A stretch of 21,870 nt of DNA, from positions 1 to 21,870 of the forward strand of contig LWCA01000619.1 in the NCBI GenBank assembly GCA_001642005.1, written 5' to 3'. A model generated the notes under the pieces. It did not search any database. It worked only from the letters and a program-made list of their open reading frames with translations, and had not been told where the DNA came from. The position numbers were made by a program, and so were the translations under genes. How positions within the stretch are numbered: position 1 is the first letter of the stretch; each line of letters opens with the position of its first letter. This stretch comes from Intoshia linei. Taxonomy: Eukaryota; Orthonectida; Rhopaluridae. Positions 1 through 12,100 of this stretch are shown piece after piece.

Positions 1-640
1 TTGTTATTCTTGAACATGTGTATCTTTTTTGAACTGTTTTTTGTATACTATATTCAAATTCTCCAGTGTTAATCGGTTATGATTCCACATTTAAATATTA
101 AAATACTCAGTTATGAAATTTAAATTATAAAAGAAGGCTTTTCACTAAACTAAAAAAAGTAAAAGTCTGTCCGTTACCTTCAAAATAAGGCGGTCACGTT
201 GGCAAAAACTTCAGTAGTCTCAGTAGAAATTAACTAACGAATTAATCAAAAATATATAAAAATTACCACTGCAATAACTATAAAGATTATGCTTAGAACT
301 TTGGCCATATTATTTCTGTAAAACTATTTTGGGTATACAATACAAATGTTGTATGTAAAAAAAATAAATATTTGTACAGTGGTAATTCGAGTATAAATAC
401 ATAATAAATTTCTACAGTAATTCTAATAACTAAGGTTTTTGACGTGGTAACTATGCTTCAAGATTCGTGGACCCAATAATATCGAATCATTGTATAATTA
501 CTTGTATTGTATAAGTATTATCAGATTCGTCAATTATCATGAAAATTGATTAATTTTCGCAATACTGATTAGTCAGCATTTGGAGCTAGCAATCTTTTTA
601 TGTGATATGTACGATATTACAGCATAAGCAAAAAATGTGC
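1..640. other. Intergenic AT-rich stretch, no gene seen
   Basis: No open frame of useful length and no recognisable coding similarity on either strand. The right part runs into the hAT transposase remnant that starts near 648, so this stretch may include the degraded 5' part of that element, but I could not identify a clear terminal inverted repeat. Confidence 0.5.
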
Positions 641-647
641 TATAGAT

Positions 648-1440
648 GAATTTCTTTTTGCAAATTATTTAAAAATGGATTCAAAAGGACAAACCATTTT
701 TGAATATTTCAAAAATTATCTATATTTGCATGAAATTCATGTTAAGGAAATATAAAAGTTTCTCAGCATTAATAAAAAATTTTATTCCAAACGCTATTAT
801 TGTAGATTGTGTGTTGCACCGTCAACACCTCGTATCCTAAAACCTTAATAAAGTTCTCCATAGAACCTTAAATGTATGTATACGAGTTATAAACAAAATT
901 AAATCCAATCCTTTGAATGCTAGGCTTTTTAACAATTTATTAGAACATAATAATGAACATTTTAATAAGCTTCTCTTTCATACTGAGGTCAGGTTGCTAT
1001 CAAGAGGAAATTGTCTCCAAAGGTTTGTAGAAGTATTTGAATCAGTATTAATATTTTTAAAGGAAACAAACAATACACTCTACTACGAGCTTTTATCAAA
1101 TAAAATTAATATTTTTTATATGGCAGACATTTTTATGAAGTTCAATGAAACTAAAAAAAAATGTAAGAAAAAGATGTAACTCTTATTGACACAAAAACAT
1201 TCATTATGAGCAAAGCCGTTTTAAGGCATGGGCATTATGGGCTGTAGCCCAGGGCCCCTCATTAAAAAAGGGCCATTATATAGGCCTGTATTGTCTATTC
1301 AAGCGACAAGTGTGGAAGCCGAAAGAACATTTTCATCAGTTTGTCTATTTCTAACTAAAATTAGATCTAGGCTTTCAGATGAAAATATTGATGCAAAATG
1401 TTTTTAAAAAAATTTTTTAAAGATGTCTAATAAATTTTAA
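648..1440 (+). pseudogene. hAT-family transposase remnant (ZBED5/SCAND3-like)
   Basis: Broken remains of a hAT-superfamily transposase of the kind domesticated in ZBED5, SCAND3 and FAM200. Visible blocks, in order: FLFANYLKMDSKGQTIFEYF near 648-708; a stretch ending in VDCVLHRQHLVS near 765-835; the block INKIKSNPLNARLF then LLFHTEVRLLSRGNCLQRF near 890-1030; FYMADIFMKFNET near 1115-1150; and the C-terminal dimerisation block SVEAERTFSS..TKIRSRLSDENID near 1290-1395. The family normally has a Trp in the 'HTEVRWLS' motif; here it is Leu. Breaks: a stop after KEI near 752, loss of about 30 codons that should follow it, a TAA at about 838, frame changes in the A-runs near 1155 and 1400, and a GC-richer insert near 1225-1270 that resembles a hAT terminus. 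No function is expected. Family assignment is by eye. Confidence 0.78.
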
Positions 1441-1959
1441 CCGGTTATGAAATTTTAACGGTTATTTGTCATCCCTAGTTTTTAAGTACCCTCTTCAGCG
1501 TGGTATAGAGTATTTTCAACAAAAATCAATTTTTGTAAAAAACGAACAGCCGTAATATACATATACGTCATATATGTATATTACAAATAATGTTTGCATC
1601 TAATTATTTCAACATAAAATTTAAATTCTAAATGAAAACAAACTGTTCACATAAATTTACATATACACATTTATCCAATGCACAAATAATGATGTACATG
1701 TTTATTTAGTAACCTATAAATGAACTAAAATCCATTCAATTTAAATTTTAAATACTAAAACTATATTAATATACTAAATATATTAACACTTTTATTTTTG
1801 ATTGTAACACTATATGTCAAAAAGTTTAAACCAATCTATAATATCTACCACGGAATTACACATTCAAGAGACATTTAATATACATATTTTTTACTGAAAC
1901 ATTATTATACTGTACATTAAATGTTAAAATTAAATTAAATTATAATTTTATTATTGTAG
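1441..1959. other. Intergenic, no gene; short hairpin
   Basis: No coding signal. The first 50 bases, with two 'cggttat' words and a CATCCCTAG end, could be the 3' border of the hAT element on the left. Around 1552-1584 an imperfect inverted repeat (GTAATATACATAT facing ATATGTATATTAC) could form a hairpin; in DNA this AT-rich that is weak evidence of anything. Confidence 0.4.
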
Positions 1960-2172
1960 TCATTTTATGTAATAAATTTTTAAATTACACTTATAGTGAT
2001 TATAATGATTATAGGAAGGGTTTTTTATATATCGACGGATTGTGCGATGATCGCGTTCTAAATTTGAAGCTATTTCATTTATAGATATTCCGTTATCCAA
2101 CATCAACAGTAAGTAATGTTGGTTTACTCATAATTATCTTAAATTTTGATTAGCATAATAATTTGGCACACT
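1960..2172 (-). pseudogene. Tc1/mariner-type transposase, N-terminal fragment
   Basis: On the minus strand an ATG at 2131-2129 opens MSKPTL. After a one-base frame change the reading continues as LLMLDNGISINEIASNLERD and then HRTIRRYIKNPS, ending at a TGA at 1960. This is the helix-turn-helix DNA-binding pattern (G.S..EIA..L.R...T.RRY) found at the start of Tc1/Tc3-type transposases. About 35 bp upstream of the ATG (2165-2172) lies GGCACACT, the expected outward end of a terminal repeat; the same word in the opposite sense (CAGTGTGCC, from 2379) starts a separate terminus. The catalytic DDE region is absent. This is a dead 5' end of an element, called from a short motif. Confidence 0.55.
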
Positions 2173-3123
2173 AAAAATTATCCAAAAATATAAAATGCTA
2201 AATAGAATGCTTTTTTGAAAACGTGATAAATTTTTTTGTCACAGTAAAGTTATATATGATCAATGCTTAAATTATGATAAAAAATTAATAGAATTAAGTG
2301 ACAACTTTTTTAATTATTAATGTTTTTAATCGTTGCATAATAACTTGTAACGCGTGTATATTATATACACCATATACAGTGTGCCATTATTTTTTTTATT
2401 TCATATAAAAAGAATAATGAGGACCATACATGGATATAAACAAAATTTAACTTTTTGATAAAATTACTGGTGTTAACAGGATACAACTGTACCACCTGTA
2501 TATTTTTTCAAATTCTAGGATAGTTTTCATTAAAAAAAGAAGAGTAATTTGGGATTTTGGCCCTGAAGATATAATTTTTTTAAATTTAAACTTATGATAA
2601 TGTTTGTGATTTTAAAATTTGTATCAGCGTATATATTTTATTAAATTGTCCAACTCGTTTGATTTTCAAAAAGAGGGACAATTGGGGTTTTTGACCCGTA
2701 AGATGTAAGTTTGGAGGTTGGAATTTATCTTATTATACGTCCCGGAAAAAACTGTAAATGAAATGTGGACTTTTTAAATTCTAAGACTGTTAGTTATTTC
2801 AATAAAGTGGAACACACACACAAACAAAAAGCGCGTAGCATATTATATAAGTTAGGATTAAGTTGTTTCCTTATAATTTCTAAAATCGAAAGATTTGTAT
2901 TACAATGGATGAAAATGTTCAATTGATGATAATTTTTCAATAGCGCGATTTTTGGCGTTGTCTAGTGTAATGTAAAAAGCAAACATTCAAACATTTAATG
3001 TTTATATCGGTGGTACCAATATACACAGTACTTCAACTAAAAGATTGACATCATTATATTGATTCAGGTGATTAAATAAACTTGATAAAATAAACACAAA
3101 CATATATTATACATAATAATATT
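2173..3123. other. Intergenic with transposon terminus and interspersed repeat
   Basis: No gene seen. A Tc1/mariner-like left terminus TACAGTGTGCCATTATT begins at 2377, with no matching right end found. From about 2500 to 2830 there is a degenerate copy of the interspersed family whose core reads TTTAAATTCTAAGACTGTTA (here near 2793-2813), preceded by a 'gggtttttgaccc' block near 2684. Further copies occur in calpain introns. The calpain promoter should lie near the right end, but no core promoter element stands out. Confidence 0.45.
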
Positions 3124-6100
3124 ATGCAGCAAAAAATTCAAATTCAAGGAGATGGTAATTTTTGTTTGTTTATTACATTTTGTATGTAGTGGGACAATGA
3201 AAATGTGATAAAATATTTTTCTGCCTCGTTAATAAGCTCTAACGTACATTTATTATCATTGATACATGTAATTGCAAAAAAATGTTATTTGTCTGAATTT
3301 ATGAATGAATGGACATTACATTGATATTTAAAATTAATTTGTATAAATGTATTGGATATGAATAGTTTTAAAAGACATAATAGTCCTATACTCCTGTAAA
3401 TTTGTATTTCGACTTTTTTACTTGTAAATATTTTTCAGTTCAACTCGGTACATACAAGACTTTTTTAATTCTGCCAAAAAATAAATTCAATAATAAAATC
3501 TTAAATAATAAATGATATAATTATTATTAAACAATAAAATGGTGCCTAAATTTGATTGATTTGATTGGGCAAATTGAGTTTTTGACCGGAAATGACTCCA
3601 TAATATCACCCACAAAAAAACATATTAGAAATTGAGTTTTTTAAGCGTTACGACTGTATAGTTTCGTTGTTAGTAAAACTACACTTTTGTATCTAGGCTT
3701 AATTGTATCCATTTCAATATTTTAGTGAAAACTGATTTGAGGTTAAATTAACTCGAGCAGAATTAATGTAAAAGTGCAATATTGTAAGTCAAAATTAATT
3801 TGGGTTAATTTACAGTTATCAAAATCAGTATCTGATATTTAAATTTATGATAAACAATCTCTTGGAAAAACTTCATAATTTATGTTTTTTAAATTTCTTA
3901 GACTATTAGTTTTTAAAATAAATAGTTACAAACCGACATACATTGACTTTTTTATAAAATTATCTTGAATCTTGTTGCTAAAACTTAATCTATTTTAGAT
4001 TTTACTCCAAAAGCTTACAAGGATGACTTTAAACCTTTTACCGATGTAACATACATTAAACGAAACAGTAGATATAGTCGATATCCGTCTGGTTGGTCCA
4101 TGTCATTTGTAGAATATAAATACAATGATTATGAAGCCGTATATATTTATTCATTACATTTTATTATAATAATTATATTATTTTACTTTAAAAAGAATAT
4201 AATTGTGTATTTATTATAGCTGGAAAAGTATAAATTAATATCTGCTGAATGTATGGTTAAAAAAACGCTCTATGAAGATCCTACTTTTAAAATTAAGCAA
4301 AATCTTCCAAAGAATATACTTCATAAAAATATAAAATTTATGAGACCACATGTAATTTTTAATTAGCATTAATGATCTATCCAATATAATCATTAAGTAT
4401 TATAATACAAACCAATTCCTGAAGAATAAAATTAAAATTTTTGTAATTAATAATTCGTTAATGTATGTTAATTACTGCATTACTAGTTAACCGGTGCACC
4501 GGTGCAATAACCTGTAGCCAGAATTTACCCTAGAACAACCTTATATTTTAAATTTAGGAATTATGTGATAATCCAAAAATGACTGAAGGAGGTATCGACA
4601 TAAAAAATGTTCAATTGGGATCATTAGGTATATAATTAAATGGAAATTAGTACAAATGAACATTTTTATATTAATTTTAGGGACATACTGGGTTCTATCA
4701 TCGATAACAAACTTAGATGGTATATTTACTACTATTAATGCTAATAAAATGAAATTTTTAATATTTTTAGAATGTATGAGTAACACGACAAACATTAATG
4801 CAGAACTTGGAAAATCAGTGAACGGAGTGTTTGATAAAAACATTACAGAATCGTATTGTGGTGCACTTGTATTCGTTTTTCATTGGATTGATACTAAATG
4901 TTCTGTAGTAATAGATGACCGTATACCTGTTTATGATGAAAATGAAAAAAACAAAGGAAAAATGCGCAAGAAAAAGTCTAAACCTGTTTATAAACCTCTT
5001 TACCTACACTCTAAAATAGGAAATGAATTTTGGATGTGCTTACTCGAAAAAGCTTTGATGGCGTAGTATTTTTGATGATTAATACTATAATATACAATAT
5101 TTCGGGTTTGAACTTTTACCGTCGTGTGTTAGTCCTCTGTGTGTATTTTGATTTCCTTATATAAAATTGTACAATTTTGATGATGATTACTTTTCGTTTT
5201 AACTTTTAAGTTTTTATTTTTAATTCCAAAATTTGTTCAAAATAGTAGGTGATGAAATGACGTTTTGACCGGTAAAATGCAAATTTCTGAGATTTATTTT
5301 TATAGAATAAAGAGAATAAAGAGAATAGGAAAAGACACATATAATTTGTGTTTTTTCAAATTTTAGAACCTTAGTATTGAATAATTTATTAACACCTAAT
5401 TTTATGAGGGATGAATATTTAATTTATTACCTTAAAATTATTTTTAAATTAAAATGTTACATTGATCATACCAATCAGTGTTATGTAAGCATATGAATGC
5501 TAATTTCTTTTAAATAAGGCGTAGAATTTTCATCTGACATAACTTCACCTTTGGCTCTCTACCACTGACACGTTGACCAAATAAATATAATAATCGATAT
5601 CAACAACTGCTATTTAATTTTATTATATAGAATGCATGGAAAATACCAGTATATCCACAATGGGCAAACAAAATACTACAACCACATGCTTAGTGGTCAA
5701 TTATATTTTAACATTTCCGCTAACGATCTTATTGCAAAATGCATGGGATACAAAGTTAGAAATATGGATGACAGTAAAATGTTGAACACATTGAAATCTT
5801 ATGGCGTTTCCGTCCAACCTTCAATTTCAGACAATTATAATTTTGAAAGTTTACACTATGTACTTAATTACTTGAAACAAGCTATAGATGAAAATTTCAT
5901 CGTTTTTGGAGGAAAATTTGTAATTTAATAATACGTTAATATTATATAATACAAATTAAACTACCAAATTTAAATATTTTAGATAAAAGAATATCAAGAA
6001 ATAATTCACGAAGAAGAGAAATATGGAATATTAAAGACTGGTATAGCATATCAAATAAATCGAATAATTCCGGTATATTCAAAACATTAATAAATTTATT

Positions 6101-9100
6101 TATTTTAGGCAGAAATTGACGGTAAAATTTTGTATATAATTGGTGTCAAAAATCCATTGATTGAATCACTTATTATTGATGATGATCTTTCTGAAACAAA
6201 TAACGGTCACAATGACAATATTTGGTCCAAATTGTCATCGCATATTCAAGTTTTGTTTAAAGATATTCCCAAACAAAGCAGATATCAATTGTAAATTTAA
6301 ATATGTATATTATTATCAGAGTCGAACATAACAAGCTCTAGATCACACGAAAATAAAAAGTAGGTCTCCAATTTTTTTACAGGCGATGCGTAGTGTCATA
6401 TAGCCCCTTGTAACCTATCCAAAGCAATGAAATTAAGATTTTAAATTTAATACACAAAATAGTTATGATATTCAAGGATATATTTTTTTAATCCTCAATT
6501 TGGAAAAATGAGGCCCCATTTTACTTTTTTTATGTGATATAGATTTAAAGTGTACACATTTCATATTTCGACCAAAAATAAATTTCTTTAAATGTATTAA
6601 TATCTTTTACCAACGTAAAATAGTATATATACAGGTGTATGTTACCGTTTATTTTAAAAATTAACAGTCGTAGAGTTTAAAAAACTCAATTTCTAATATA
6701 GTTTTTCGTGGGTGATATTTTTATGTTTATGTCTAAGTTTTATTTCCTGAAATTGAGTAATTTAGTGTCAAAAACCCAATTTTTCCTTTTTTAGGAACCA
6801 GTTCTTCAAAGATTGGTTATAGTGAATATTATCATTTTTATGTAAGATTTTATTATTTAATTTATTTTTTGGCAGAATTAAAAAATTCCCCCTCGGCAGA
6901 GCTAGGTGCTGTTTGTATGAAGTACATAACAATCAATCTAGTTATAAATAGCGCGTACACCACTCTGCGTTATGCTATCAAAAGTTTTTATATATCTTTC
7001 AAACAAAGTTTTCCAATTATTGATAAAATAATTAACATTACTGTTAATAACTTTTAATGATATTGCAATTGTGTATATGGTATATACCGTTTGAAAAATT
7101 GGGTTGTATTGTGTCAAAAAAGACTAAAATGTTTTACTTTAATTTTGTTAATAAATTCTATGAAAACCACAATTTTATCAAGTCGGGTTCGAAAATAGTT
7201 CAATTAAACACTTTTTTATTTATTTAAAATTTAACATGGAAATAAACTTATTTAAACAAGGATTTTTAAAGACAAATCCACGTTTAAGGTTCGATTAAAA
7301 TTAATTAACATATATTAATTTTTGATTAGATTTCCTCATTATAAATTTTTTTTGTACATGGATCAAATTCAATTAACACAGTATAAAATGGAATATCAAA
7401 TCAACAAAACTGTTTCTTTTTTACCAGAAAGATCGAATGGAGGAAATATATGTCTAAAAAGTAATTTTAAAAGACTTTTGTACGAATGATCGGGTAAATC
7501 CAATTTATTAATCATTATTAATATTAACCCGTAATATAGTTATTTTACAGTGATACATTACATATAGCAGATGTAATTTTTTATAAATCAAAATTTGAAA
7601 GTGGTCTTGGCTAAATTACTCGATGTAATTAAAGATTGGAGTTTTTGGATGTTAGTTATCAAGTATGATTAAATTTTTGAATCCCTATTTATCAAATGGA
7701 AACTTTGCCCAAAATGTATGTCTCTCTGTGTATTCATTAATTGAGAAAACTAGATTACCATAAATTTCAAAAACAAAAATCTTTTTTTTCCGGTGCAGAA
7801 AGCAAAATAAATTTCAAATTCAATAGTTTTATTAAATTTTCCCTTTAAATGTAAATAACAGGTTGTACAATGTGTCCATTAATTATCACCAGTGCACTGG
7901 CCACACAAAACGTTTCGGAAGGCTTCATTCTTCATATAAATAATATAATTAAATGCATAAAATTTTCCCAACATTGACATGAGTTTCCAGAGCCGTACTT
8001 ACAGTTCTCCGAGGTCCTCTTCGGGTTGACGTAATTTTTCCAAATTGAGTATTTAAAAAAATTATATTCTTAAATATAATGACTATTTTGTGTGATACAT
8101 TTAAAAGGTTAATTTAAGTTTCGAGGAAAGTGAGTAGAGTCTATATGACACTACACATCGTTTAAGAAAAATTTCAGTCTATTTTTATTTTTGAGGGCCT
8201 CGAACTTGGTAGGTTCAATCTGTGAGTAACATAAAAATTTTATTTATTTTCGAAATACAATGTATCTTATTTGATAATACAGTCAGACTTGTGGATAGTG
8301 AACATTTGGTTCCGAATTATTTTAATGTTCACTATAAAAAAATAATGAACAATGAAAATGACAGTGAAATAAAACAAAGAAATGAAAATAATTAACATTA
8401 TTAATCATGAATCTAAGTTTATTTTCTATATAATCAGTTAAGTTCACTATCTAAATGGTTCACTATCAACAAGTCTGACTGTATTTACATTCAAGTTAAA
8501 TTGTTTAATATTTAGCCTACTATTTAAATCCACGATTTGAATTAACTGTAAAAGAAAATAACGGCAGCATAATAATAATATATTTCAACCAACTTAGAAG
8601 TAGAGATGAAAAAAAAAAGTTTACATCAACCCCAATTTCATTACACGTATTTCCTGTAATATACTTCAAGTCTTACTTAATATTTATTTCATTATAGTAC
8701 CAATCTGAAAATGATACATATAGCCTAGAAAACAATATTTATGTCGAAAACTATTCAAACGACTCTATAAATGAATATTTATGCATGTTACCTAAAGGCA
8801 GATATGTTGTTATATGTTCAATTTGGCAACCCACTTTTTGCGGTGACGCAATAATTCAAATTCAGTCTGGATACGGAATTAATTTTGTGTATTGATATCG
8901 CCATTAGTTTAACACAATGGTTTCTAATTGGGGTCCATGCACTCTCTGGTCCGTGAGATTCAAATAAAATATACAAAAAAAATTTATTAACTTTTGAAAA
9001 TTACAGTTTTACCAACCTTCAAGGGAAAAATCCACTTTTACAAACCCCTAAGGAAAAATCCAAATTTTACTAACCCTTATGGGAAAACTTACTTTTACCA

Positions 9101-12100
9101 ACCTTTAATGGAAAAATCGAGTTTTACCTACCCTTATAGGAATAATCCACTTTTACCAACATTTAATTGAAAAATCGAGTTTTTGTTTTTAAATTTTATT
9201 ATCCACTCAGACCCAAGTTAAAACTGAAATATTAAAATACCATATTATACCTACAAAAAATATTACAAAAAAATTAGAAATATTCTATGATGTTGACACC
9301 GGAGAATATTTTTTTATGAAAACAAATAGAATGTAATTATGGCAATAGTAGAGTATTGTAATATATTTTAAGAAAACATTTTTTGTCAGTTTTAATTTAT
9401 ACAGAACATTCAATTAAAATACTGACAGTATATTTAAAGTACTGACACCTTGTCAACTGGCACCTAAAACACTGAAAATCCATTATATCAACCGAAAATT
9501 CAATATTTATACTGACAAACCATTTAAAATACTGACACTTTACGGATTAAAACACTAACGCGATAAATACTAGCCATTTTAATACGAAAATTTTTTTGTT
9601 TATTTATCAGTAAGTAAGTATTAAAGCGTTTATAACTTGTTTATCGATAATCTTTCTATTTGAGAACCTTATTTTGTTTTTTTGTGATATTGAGTTTTGA
9701 TGGGATACTCCGCAATTCTGTAAAACTGGATTTTTCCCTTACAGGTTGGTAAAATTAGAATTTTCCTTTTAGAGTTGGTAAAACTGAATTTTTTCAGTTA
9801 GTGTTGGTTAATTTTGATTTGTAGTAAAAATAGTTGGATTTTAGTAGACACCCCAAAAGTTTAATATTAGTACAGAGTTGCCAGATTTTTGCAATTATAC
9901 CATTTCAAATCTTCAGTGAAAAATCGAATTTTACCGATATTTTTTTTATAATCAGATTTTACCAAACCTTATGAGAAAAATCCATACAATCAAAGCTCAA
10001 AATAAAAAATCCTTTTTTTTCAATATTTTTCTTAAAGACATAATTTTACTAAATCTTATGAGAAAATTCCAACTCCAAAATAAAATCCAATTTTATCAAT
10101 ATATTTTTATTTCGGGGGAAATATTCTCTTTTTTCTGTATTTTTTTGAAAAATCCGATTTTATATTACCTTAATTGAAAAAATCCCCTTTTTCCAATATT
10201 TTTTTGAAAAACAGGATTTTATCAAATCTTATTAGATAAAACCTTTAATTTTTTCATAAATTTTTTATATGTCATGTTTCCTGACATGAAATGCTTGTAA
10301 GGCTCAAAAAAAATAAATAGTTGGAAATGGGGTCGGTAAAATGATTTTAATCGGTAAACACTGGTCTAACATAATGTCACTGCAGTGGTTTTTTAAATTT
10401 TTTTAAGAAATTATTACTAGGTATTGGAACCTAGTTCAAATCTGAGTAATATTTTTGATTGAAATGAAAATCGAATATGAAATTATCCTGTCACCCATAT
10501 TAAAAACCACTGTCATAAGTAATTCAGTTTTAATTTAGTTTTTAGTGAATATTCACCGAAAACTGCTATTGAGATTTGTCCAGATTTAATGAAAGATATC
10601 AAAGTAAAATAATTATATAATATAATTTAAATTAATCGTACTCTATTTACAGCATTTTAGATGACTGGAACATTTGAAAATCAACTAAAAATAGATTTTG
10701 CAAAAATGTTCACCAATCGTCACTATATTGGAGCAAATGAATTGGGGATATTTTTGAAAAGATTGGACATTTTGAAAAAAAAATGTAAACATTATCATTA
10801 TATTATTCTACTACATGTAGCTAGTCTGTGTTTTATCGCGTACAAAAGTAGCTGACTTTGCCGAAGTTGTAAGTTTTCACGGATTTTAATAAATAATTCG
10901 AATTCTTAAAGAAACCCAATTTTATATTGCATTTAAAATTATTAGAATTTTGAAAAAAGCAAACGTAGAAGAATTATAAAAATATTGATTATTTGGCTCT
11001 ATGTGACTAACTCAGATATCCAAAATGAAATAATTATTAATTTTTAAGATAAATACGCTAATATTAACGATATAATTACCTAAAAGTAAAATATAAATCA
11101 CACCCTTAATTAAAGGGGGTTTTTTACCAAAATCAAAGATATTCGTATTGTTCTGCAACAAATACAAATGTAAAACTGCGCTCATTACTTACATTATATA
11201 TAATTTCTAATATTAAAAAAATGGTGCAAAACCAATAATTCTAATGTAGATTAATTTTGAAATTACACATTTAGATATGCAAGAAGATATCACCAAAATT
11301 ACAAAATCTTTAATTGATGAACACGCGGTAATATAACTATTTACATAATAATGTAGTATCAAAGTAGTGCGGGATGCATTCTTGTGTTTCAGAAGATGAA
11401 ATTATTAAAATTTGCCGATCTCTCAAATTAGCATGCGTATGTTTTAAAATAAATTATAACAAAAATTAAAAAAGATCACATATTACAAGTTTATTACTCT
11501 AATTCATTGGTTCTGAAAATTGGAGCACCCACCCTTAGTTTCATTTCATATGATACTTTCACTTTTAAAATTGAAATTGAAATGTAACATACATTTAGAT
11601 ATATTTATATCCACCCTGTTTTATTAAAGACTAGCTTGTTTTTTTGTACTACGTACAAGTAGCAAGCTCAGCAGGGCGGATGCTTCAATATATATTTTTT
11701 AAACATCCATATTAAATAATACGCTTTCGATGATAAGGTGCATATTTCTCAAATTTAAATAACTAATAAGCAGTATATAGGCAAAAAAAGCAATATTTGA
11801 ATTTGTGTTTTTTTAATTTTAAGACTCTTAGTTTTTTAATTAAATGGTTACACAAATATGATAAATATACAATTATTCAATTTGATAAAAGTATGATTTT
11901 ATTATCTATTTTTAACTTTTTTAATTTAATATGAAAAAAATTTTATTGGCCCGTTTAAGGTGTTTTTTCAGTTAATTTTAGTAGCAGTTACGCTGGTAAC
12001 GCCCTATATCATGAATCATGATTCATTAATTTTAAAATTATTAAAAATTACATTCAGAGTATCCTCGAAAAGCAAAAATTTAGTCCAAATGGTTTAAAAA

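Larger units (their letters stand above)
7461..8515 (+). other. Calpain intron 9, non-coding with two mobile elements
   Basis: Intron between the exon ending GGNICLK and the exon with YYLNPRFEL; joining them restores TYYLNPRFEL, matching the family 'TFW.NPQF'. The donor AAAAA|GTAATT at 7461 precedes a TGA at 7486, so that stop is intronic. The intron holds a hAT-like short element around 7991-8225 (start CAGAGCCGTACTTAC) and the Tc1/mariner MITE at 8280-8481. 7500-7990 shows nothing recognisable. Confidence 0.45.
8915..10363. mobile_element. Non-autonomous hAT-like element, 1449 bp, in calpain intron 11
   Basis: Left end CAATGGTTTCTAATTGGGG; right end, reverse-complemented, CAGTGTTTACCGATTAAAA. 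The flanking octamers are GTTTAACA (8907-8914) and GTCTAACA (10364-10371), seven of eight identical, the target-site duplication expected of hAT elements. The interior has no transposase. It consists of degenerate arrays of a roughly 29-bp unit like TTTTACCAACCTTTAAGGGA: plus sense at 9006-9182, minus sense at about 9717-9805, plus sense and degenerate at about 9900-10250. A related partial copy in the opposite orientation lies at 14640-15130. The short open frame at 9971-10177 is array sequence, not a gene. Confidence 0.65.

Noticed and set aside
4541-4843. 100-codon open frame on the minus strand
   Set aside because: It lies antisense to calpain exons 4558-4627 and 4681-5062, which match the family on the plus strand, and it shows no domain of its own.
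6869-7057. 62-codon plus-strand open frame
   Set aside because: It is composed of a dispersed repeat member and has no conserved protein pattern.
7486-7488. TGA in frame with the calpain domain III exon, taken at first as a premature stop
   Set aside because: A better donor (AAAAA|GTAATT at 7461) ends the exon earlier and joins in phase to give TYYLNPRFEL, so the TGA is intronic.
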